Origin: Campylobacterota bacterium | GTDB taxonomy: Bacteria; Campylobacterota; Campylobacteria; Campylobacterales; Nitratiruptoraceae | Assembly (NCBI GenBank): GCA_009659895.1 | Contig: PUXX01000089.1 | Coordinates: forward strand, 1 to 37,691 | DNA: 37,691 nt | Reading direction: 5' to 3' | Shown here: positions 36,235 to 37,691 of the stretch, one piece after another | Position numbering within the stretch: the first letter of the stretch is position 1 | Layout of the letters: each line of letters opens with the position of its first letter | Translations under genes and position numbers: made by a program | Notes under the pieces: generated by a model | Databases searched by the model: none | What the model was told of the DNA's origin: nothing | The model's input: only the letters and a program-made list of their open reading frames with translations

Positions 36235-36271
36235 TGACTCCACCCAAATGGGTCAAGTCCGCATCAAGCGG
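36235..36271 (+). promoter_or_regulatory. Paired stem-loops in the rpmI-rplT gap
   Basis: In the 77-bp gap, GACT-cc-ACCC-AAAT-GGGT-ca-AGTC (36236-36259) folds as one stem, and CCGC-ATCAA-GCGG (36259-36271) as a second. L20 controls its own operon through RNA leaders in other bacteria, so this is a candidate site. The stems are short. Confidence 0.35.
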
Positions 36272-36306
36272 CACCTCAAAAAACAAAAAGGTAAAGGGAG
36301 TAACCA

Positions 36307-36657
36307 ATGAGAGTAAAAACTGGAGTCGTTCGAAGACGAAGACACAAAAAGATCCTCAAGCAGGCCAAAGGTTTCTATAGTGGACGAAGAAAGCACTTTC
36401 GAAAAGCCAAAGAGCAGCTCGAAAGAAGCCTCGTATACGCATACCGCGACAGAAAGCAGAAAAAACGAGATTTTCGAAAGCTTTGGATTACCAGAATCAA
36501 CGCCGCATGTCGGCTCAATGATATTAGCTATTCGCGATTTGTCTATGGGCTTAAGCAAGCCGGAATTGAGCTTGATCGAAAAATCTTGGCAGATATGGCG
36601 ATGAACGAACCGCAAGCCTTCGCGAAAATCGTCGAGAAAGCAAAAGCCGCTCTTTAA
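36307..36657 (+). CDS. rplT: 50S ribosomal protein L20
   Basis: The 116-residue protein binds 23S rRNA early in assembly. [36 protein letters not shown] and the [23 protein letters not shown] block are the L20 signature. The stop codon shares bases with the stop of the convergent gene at 36654, leaving no room for an intergenic terminator. Confidence 0.98.
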   Translation: MRVKTGVVRRRRHKKILKQAKGFYSGRRKHFRKAKEQLERSLVYAYRDRKQKKRDFRKLWITRINAACRLNDISYSRFVYGLKQAGIELDRKILADMAMNEPQAFAKIVEKAKAAL

Positions 36658-37691
36658 TCCTCTTCGGGCTTTTGCCCGATGAACTGCTGAATTATTTCTG
36701 GATCTCCTTGGAGCTTTATATATTGATAGACATAGAGTTTATGATCTAATCCATCTGTATCTATGATGTGAGAAAAGTTGAATTTTCGACTCATCTTCAA
36801 ATAGTTTATTTTTTGATTGAGCAGTGTATCGATATTTTCGAGCCAAGTAGGGCAGTTGGTGCCAATTAGTAGATCATCTCCAGTCCATTCCATTACTTCT
36901 TCAAGCTTTGATCTTTCCTCTTTGTGGATAGTTACGGGAAGAATAGGTATGTATTGTTCATAGCAGTCAAATTTATTTCCATTATAGGAGCCTTTTGCAT
37001 GGACCACACCCTCTTCGTAGTCGATATCGAGGGTGGCAATGAGTCTATTTTGATTGATTTGAAGGTCGATTTGCTCTTGCTTTTGGATCTGGGTGATGGT
37101 AATGGAGGTTTTATTGAGCTCCCAGTTTTGATCGGCCTCTATTTTACAGTTGTAGACAATGGCTCCTTGATACCATGAATTAGTTTTCAAATAGAAAGAA
37201 GTACCTTTGTAAATGGCGCTTGCTTCATCATGGCAAGAGGTTTTTTTATAATTCAATGAAGTACCATCGGCACTTTTGTTGTAGACAAACGACACCTCAC
37301 TGCCACTCATCGAAAAAGAGATATGAGAGAGAGGATCTGCTCTGCCGTCGCCATTTTCGTCAAGATAGTCGAAGTTGTGATTCTCATCGGCACCCATGAG
37401 CTTGAAAGTCATATCCTGGGTAATATAGACCCATGAGAAGGCATTAGTACCATAGAGCTCTTTGTCTTTGGGAAAGTCGATGAAGATAAAATAGCCTGAT
37501 GGATGCTGAATATCGAGATCTTGTGGGATGGCTTGAAGAGGGAGCCACCCAAAGGCATCCTGGGATGTTGGAGTCTTGCCCATGAGACGAAAGGCAGATC
37601 CAGAGGCAGTATCGATATAGAGCCAGTCGTTTCTGGCGATCTTGCCGTCGTGATTGAAATCGTACATATAGAACTTCCCATTGATAGAGAA
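36654..37691 (-). CDS. EF-hand-motif protein, 5' end beyond window
   Basis: The frame enters from the right edge and gives 345 residues. [12 protein letters not shown] is a textbook 12-residue EF-hand calcium loop (Asp at 1, 5 and 12, Asn at 3, Gly at 6). [13 protein letters not shown] is a second, dockerin-like one. Two similar units are visible: (W/F)LYI or WVYI, then F(R/K)LMG. The remaining part is a Cys-containing beta-rich domain ([25 protein letters not shown]). Such proteins are usually exported, but the signal peptide would be outside. The gene is richer in A/T than its neighbours. I do not know the function. Confidence 0.7.
   Translation of the reverse strand, partial: FSINGKFYMYDFNHDGKIARNDWLYIDTASGSAFRLMGKTPTSQDAFGWLPLQAIPQDLDIQHPSGYFIFIDFPKDKELYGTNAFSWVYITQDMTFKLMGADENHNFDYLDENGDGRADPLSHISFSMSGSEVSFVYNKSADGTSLNYKKTSCHDEASAIYKGTSFYLKTNSWYQGAIVYNCKIEADQNWELNKTSITITQIQKQEQIDLQINQNRLIATLDIDYEEGVVHAKGSYNGNKFDCYEQYIPILPVTIHKEERSKLEEVMEWTGDDLLIGTNCPTWLENIDTLLNQKINYLKMSRKFNFSHIIDTDGLDHKLYVYQYIKLQGDPEIIQQFIGQKPEED

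Overview
The window is a gene-dense bacterial chromosome segment with about 43 protein genes and one tRNA. It most resembles Campylobacterota (the former Epsilonproteobacteria). The supporting signs are linkage of purB to nrdA, the rsmA-rnj-kdsD run with an RNase J, a threonyl-tRNA synthetase with a very short N-terminus followed by infC-rpmI-rplT, TATAAT -10 boxes without clear -35 boxes, and frequent TTG starts. The base composition looks close to balanced by eye. I cannot name the genus. I see no prophage, insertion sequence or CRISPR array.

Layout. 1-1572 (minus): a carbon-nitrogen hydrolase cut by the left edge overlaps the 3' end of nrdB. A 15-bp perfect inverted repeat lies between nrdB and a divergent pair, a LOG-like nucleotide-binding protein and a membrane-anchored zinc peptidase (1668-3035). 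3028-8052 (minus): an unrecognised 130-residue protein, then the overlapping operon purB-nrdA-macro domain-msrB. The two subunits of class I ribonucleotide reductase are therefore in separate units about 2.8 kb apart. 8118-9017 is an RluA-type pseudouridine synthase. 9007-11556 (minus): hisF, a purine-nucleoside-phosphorylase-like protein, rlmN and two tiny single-pass membrane proteins.

11723-18301 (plus) is an RNA and DNA maintenance run: nth, rsmA, rnj, kdsD, an RsuA/RluB-type pseudouridine synthase, a YjbQ protein and rarA, followed by a membrane-anchored haem protein. 18788-22384 is the nitrogen-related block: amt-glnB (minus), a divergent, shrunken NtrC-like protein, and a convergent PAS plus degenerate kinase-like protein. 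21238-23489 (minus) continues upstream through a methyltransferase-like protein, pgeF and dtd. 23537-26081 holds a phosphoribosyltransferase, a DUF218 membrane protein, purM and a small membrane protein.

26194-30193 (plus) is a tightly overlapping operon: speE, coaE, dapF, a Bax/FlgJ-like glucosaminidase and an NDH-2-like oxidoreductase. rpsT-prfA run on the minus strand. glmM-lspA-tRNA-Val-thrS-infC-rpmI-rplT (31649-36657, plus) form a cell-wall and translation unit. The right edge holds part of a lower-GC gene with EF-hand-like motifs that reads in from outside the window.

Most of the content is housekeeping. The parts most worth a second look are the degenerate NtrC/NtrB-like pair beside amt-glnB, a long hairpin between tRNA-Val and thrS, palindromes in the nrdB, speE and amt control regions, the paired micro-proteins at 9007-9208, the 86-bp rsmA/rnj overlap, and the partial EF-hand protein.
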